This document shows, in pieces, positions 7,174 through 9,247 of a stretch of 9,247 nucleotides of DNA. The notes beneath the pieces were generated by a model. That model was given only the letters and a program-made list of their open reading frames with translations, made no database searches and was not told where the DNA came from. Source of the DNA: Saprospiraceae bacterium (GTDB lineage Bacteria > Bacteroidota > Bacteroidia > Chitinophagales > Saprospiraceae); contig JADZBJ010000010.1 of the NCBI GenBank assembly GCA_020852155.1, positions 1-9,247 of the forward strand, written 5' to 3'. Each line of letters opens with the position of its first letter. Positions within the stretch are counted from its first letter, which is position 1. Position numbers and translations under genes: made by a program.

Positions 7174-7264
7174 GTCATCCTGAGCGTCAGCGAAGGATCT
7201 GCATCCCACGAAGGGGGAATCCTCACAACTGTTTGACCAGATCCTTCACTTCGTTCAGGATGAC
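7174..7264. repeat. 91-bp near-palindromic element, copy 3
   Basis: This is a third 91-bp copy in direct orientation after copy 2. It is the most diverged in its centre (around 7203-7223) and carries GAGCGTCAGCGA in the left arm instead of GAGCGCCAGCGA. Together with copy 2 and the following hairpin it occupies almost all of the 301-bp gap between the two minus-strand genes. Confidence 0.82.
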
Positions 7265-7289
7265 AATTTGGTGGGGTATTCAGGGGCAA

Positions 7290-7481
7290 GCCCTTTGCAC
7301 ATATTCAGGGGCAAGCCCTGAAGCTACTGTTTGACAACAAAACCCTGCAACTCCGCATTATCCGTAAACAACCGCCAGGTATAAACGGCATTGGGCAGGT
7401 CGGACAAATTGGGCATGTTCAAGGTCTGTTCGCCGCCGGTCAGTTGCAGCGACTGAAAACGTACACGCTGACCCTTGGGGT
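7290..7481 (-). repeat. Duplicated T9SS-tail block, copy 2
   Basis: This is the partner of 3971-4162: 7290-7401 is identical to 3971-4082, and 7402-7481 diverges at about 10 positions. Both copies are followed downstream by the same hairpin and then a 91-bp palindromic element, so homology covers the whole 3' neighbourhood and not only the coding tail. Confidence 0.9.
7304..7322 (-). terminator. Stem-loop just after the stop codon of the dockerin/cohesin gene
   Basis: This is the same TTCAGGG-GCAAG-CCCTGAA stem-loop as at 3985-4003, 1 nt past the stop codon. An imperfect extra copy sits at 7279-7297. There is no U-tract, so transcription may continue into the next minus-strand gene through the two 91-bp elements. 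Confidence 0.4.
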
Positions 7482-8787
7482 CGAACAGCATCCAGCGTGC
7501 GGCACAGGCTTTCTCGCATTTAAAAGTCATTGTCCATGGCCCGGCAGTCGGATTGGGCTGTGCTGTGGCCGTAACCGATTTGTCAGTCGTTGTGAAATGG
7601 CGTCCCTGTGTGGTTTCGTCCAACTCAGGGTGTAAAGCGTACTCCTGACCATCTGCGCGCCACGCGAGTGCAGGCATAACAGCTTCATCCATGCGCAGGT
7701 ACGGTTGAGTATCTGCGTTGGTCGTGCTGCTTTTCACCTTGAATACTAAGTAAAACAGCGTTGCGCCGGGGGTGATATTCAAATCTTCCATCTGACTGGG
7801 TGGAGGCGTCCAAAGGCAACGAATATTGCCGGCAGCGAGGTCGGTCAGGCCAAAATTGTCGGGGCTGAACGCCGGCAGATCAGCGGGCAGAAAACCGAGG
7901 TATTCCAGTCGCTCCCGATCAAAATGAAACCCGGATTGAAAGGCAATCAAAGGATCATTACCCGTGTATCGAATCGGAACAGTGATGACCGACTGTCGCC
8001 CAGGCTTGAGATCAGGCCATGATAACGTAGAGGTCAGTGGCTCCGCCGGGCGCATAGCACTATTGTTGACGTCGCCGATCTTGATGGCGATAAAATCGGC
8101 AATATCAGGGGTGTGGTCGGTGATGTCAATACCGGAGATAAATTCGTGGTCTGTGAATGATGGTATTCCACCAAACGGATTATTAGGGTTTGGAAAATTA
8201 AAATTGGCATCTACGAATCGCCAGGAAGTGTTGTACAAAAAGCCCTGTATTTCCCCAAGTAATAACTTGCGCAATGCGACAATATCGAATGTAGTCACAC
8301 TGTTTGATTTGTTAACATCAGCCGCAATAAGCTGGCAAGGAGAAAGTTGTTTCTGGCCGTTTATATATTTTGTGATATCGAGCAAATCAAGCACTGATAT
8401 GCCCCAAGCAGGGTTTTGATTGAACTCCGGTATAACCTGTAATTGATTACCTTGAACATTCACCCTTATTTCGTACACACCATTAACCGCCTCAATGCTG
8501 TCAGACAGGGCTGCGTTTGTTCGTATTCCGTACTGTGATATTACTACTTTAAAGGGCTGATTTACAATATTTCGCTTTTCATCAACGAATCGGCCTTTGA
8601 TGATTCCAGCGGAGGGTGAAGCATTGATTTTTAAAGGTTCCTGAGAAAATAGCGGGGATATGGCGAACACCCATAAGATCGCGAATAAAATACCTGTTTC
8701 TGGCAAAGTTCGATAGCGGCACTTTGGCCATTTTGCTGCTTTTAGAAACAAGCTTTGCGTGTAAAAAATCTGTTTTTTCATAAGCAT
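7324..8787 (-). CDS. Secreted dockerin plus cohesin-like protein with T9SS sorting domain
   Basis: This is a predicted secreted protein of 487 residues from the ATG at 8787; an ATG two codons later (8781) is equally likely. The longer frame from GTG at 8856 is rejected because the best promoter overlaps that codon. Numbering from 8856, the signal segment is GILFAILWVFAISPLFSQ (55-72), preceded by an unusually long basic n-region. Residues 84-145 look like a carboxypeptidase-regulatory-type beta domain (IIKGRFVDEKRNIVNQPFKV). Residues 150-203 are dockerin-like, with the 12-residue calcium loop DVNKSNSVTTFD (180-191) followed by LRKLLLG. SWRFVD (211-216), FPNP and IKIGDVN (258-264) complete a module I recall from Saprospiraceae surface proteins. 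Residues about 285-385 resemble a cohesin-type beta-sandwich (AFQSGFHFD, TLFYLVFKV). The T9SS tail starts at PNPTAG (434-439) and nearly duplicates that of the 1005-residue protein. Partners and ligand are unknown. Confidence 0.88.
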   Translation of the reverse strand: MLMKKQIFYTQSLFLKAAKWPKCRYRTLPETGILFAILWVFAISPLFSQEPLKINASPSAGIIKGRFVDEKRNIVNQPFKVVISQYGIRTNAALSDSIEAVNGVYEIRVNVQGNQLQVIPEFNQNPAWGISVLDLLDITKYINGQKQLSPCQLIAADVNKSNSVTTFDIVALRKLLLGEIQGFLYNTSWRFVDANFNFPNPNNPFGGIPSFTDHEFISGIDITDHTPDIADFIAIKIGDVNNSAMRPAEPLTSTLSWPDLKPGRQSVITVPIRYTGNDPLIAFQSGFHFDRERLEYLGFLPADLPAFSPDNFGLTDLAAGNIRCLWTPPPSQMEDLNITPGATLFYLVFKVKSSTTNADTQPYLRMDEAVMPALAWRADGQEYALHPELDETTQGRHFTTTDKSVTATAQPNPTAGPWTMTFKCEKACAARWMLFDPKGQRVRFQSLQLTGGEQTLNMPNLSDLPNAVYTWRLFTDNAELQGFVVKQ

Positions 8788-8845
8788 TTTAATAGAGTAT
8801 AGTGAGCGAGTTATGTCAAAGTCCAAAATACTGGCTGAAGCATAA

Positions 8846-8873
8846 CAAACATACACAAACTTTTCATATTCAA
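8846..8873 (-). promoter_or_regulatory. Bacteroidota-type promoter of the dockerin/cohesin gene
   Basis: On the minus strand TTG (8871-8873) is followed after 17 nt by TATGTTTG (8846-8853), a full match to TAnnTTTG at acceptable spacing. Transcription would start near 8839, giving a leader of about 50 nt before the ATG at 8787. This excludes the upstream GTG at 8856 as the start. Confidence 0.6.
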
Positions 8874-8952
8874 CTCACAACATCCCCCCCTTCCACCATA
8901 ACAAATGATTAATACGATTTGTCGTCCAGATATCAAAGAGGTTATTTGAATA

Positions 8953-9083
8953 TCCCTGCTGGGTTCAAAAAGATCAGATTTTAGCGATAGCCGATCCTTG
9001 TTTTTTGGGGTGAAGCGGGGGGGCAGCCTGAAAAAGAAGGATCGGCTATCGCTAAAATCTGATCTTTTTGAACCCAGCAGGGA
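8953..9083. repeat. 131-bp inverted repeat with 47-bp perfect arms
   Basis: The left arm 8953-8999 (starting TCCCTGCTGGGTTC) is the exact reverse complement of 9037-9083. After one mismatch (9000/9036) another 5 bp pair (9001-9005 with 9031-9035). The remaining 25-nt loop is G-rich and contains G7 at 9017-9023. It is non-coding. I see no clear target-site duplication, so membership in a known MITE class is not shown. Of the remaining bases in this gene-free stretch, 8874-8952 shows only a C7 run at 8884-8890. Confidence 0.93.
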
Positions 9084-9084
9084 A

Positions 9085-9247
9085 TTTTAAACCATTTCAA
9101 ACGCGAGCGCCAGCGAGCATTCTAACCATTTCAAACGCGAGCGACAGCGAGCATTCTAACCATGACAAACGCGAGCGACAGCTCGCATTCTAACCATTTC
9201 AAACGCGAGCGACCGCGAGCATTCTACCCAGTGCAAACGCGAGCGAC
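9085..9247. repeat. Tandem repeat array 3 (B cores only, inverted orientation), continues past window
   Basis: Reverse-complement B cores (GCGAGCGCCAGCGAGC and variants) start at 9103, 9137, 9171, 9205 and 9239, an exact 34-bp period of a 16-nt core plus an 18-nt linker of the form ATTCTAACCATTTCAAAC. No A cores are present. The orientation is opposite to arrays 1 and 2. The array starts within a few bases of the right end of the 131-bp inverted repeat and is cut by the window end. Confidence 0.92.

Noticed and set aside
8788..8856. N-terminal extension of the dockerin/cohesin gene to GTG at 8856
   Set aside because: The best promoter (-7 box at 8846-8853) overlaps it, so the codon would lie upstream of the transcript; the extension is not signal-peptide-like.
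8953..9083. Ordinary intrinsic terminator
   Set aside because: The stem is about 50 bp with no following U-tract on either strand, and no gene end is nearby in the window.
8953..9083. Defined insertion sequence or MITE with target-site duplication
   Set aside because: I could not find matching direct repeats at the two ends, and there is no coding sequence; the origin is left open.

Overview
The window looks like chromosomal DNA from a Bacteroidota bacterium, most likely of the Saprospiria (Saprospiraceae/Lewinella-like) group. This placement is inferred from protein architecture, not from a database search. Three large predicted secreted proteins end in type IX secretion (T9SS) C-terminal sorting domains. 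One carries SprB-type repeats and another a dockerin/cohesin-like module typical of that group. Starts lack Shine-Dalgarno sequences, and the best promoter matches the Bacteroidota TTG / TAnnTTTG pattern.

Layout. At 3-305 (+) is the 3' part of a CsaA-type tRNA-binding-domain chaperone gene, cut by the window edge. Its stop codon lies 3 nt from the stop of a convergent GT4 glycosyltransferase gene (309-1433, -). The divergent region 1434-1875 holds a tandem array of short GC-rich repeats (array 1) that runs into the 5' end of the glycosyltransferase gene, where no ordinary start codon is visible at the expected N-terminus. At 1876-3585 (+) is a secreted right-handed beta-helix protein with a T9SS domain. 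The convergent gap 3586-4004 holds a very regular 66-bp composite array (array 2), a 91-bp near-palindromic element and a small hairpin. At 4005-7022 (-) is a 1005-residue mosaic surface protein: beta-helix, anchor-Q-like end, four SprB-like repeats and T9SS domain. Its middle third is about 28% GC, against about 60% in the flanking parts of the same gene. The gap 7023-7323 holds two more 91-bp elements and another hairpin. At 7324-8787 (-) is a secreted dockerin plus cohesin-like protein whose T9SS domain and 3' flank nearly duplicate those of the 1005-residue gene. Upstream are a promoter, a 131-bp inverted repeat with 47-bp perfect arms (8953-9083), and a third array in the opposite orientation that leaves the window.

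How it fits together. The three secreted proteins look like cell-surface or secreted adhesin or matrix-type products exported by Sec and then T9SS. No T9SS machinery is encoded here. The most unusual content is between the genes. Three repeat systems (16/14-bp-core arrays, 91-bp palindromes, a long inverted repeat) fill nearly all intergenic space, and two of them share a 12-bp core. A duplicated block spanning a sorting domain and its downstream flank suggests that repeats and T9SS tails have been exchanged by recombination. I see no transposase, phage gene, CRISPR or RNA gene.
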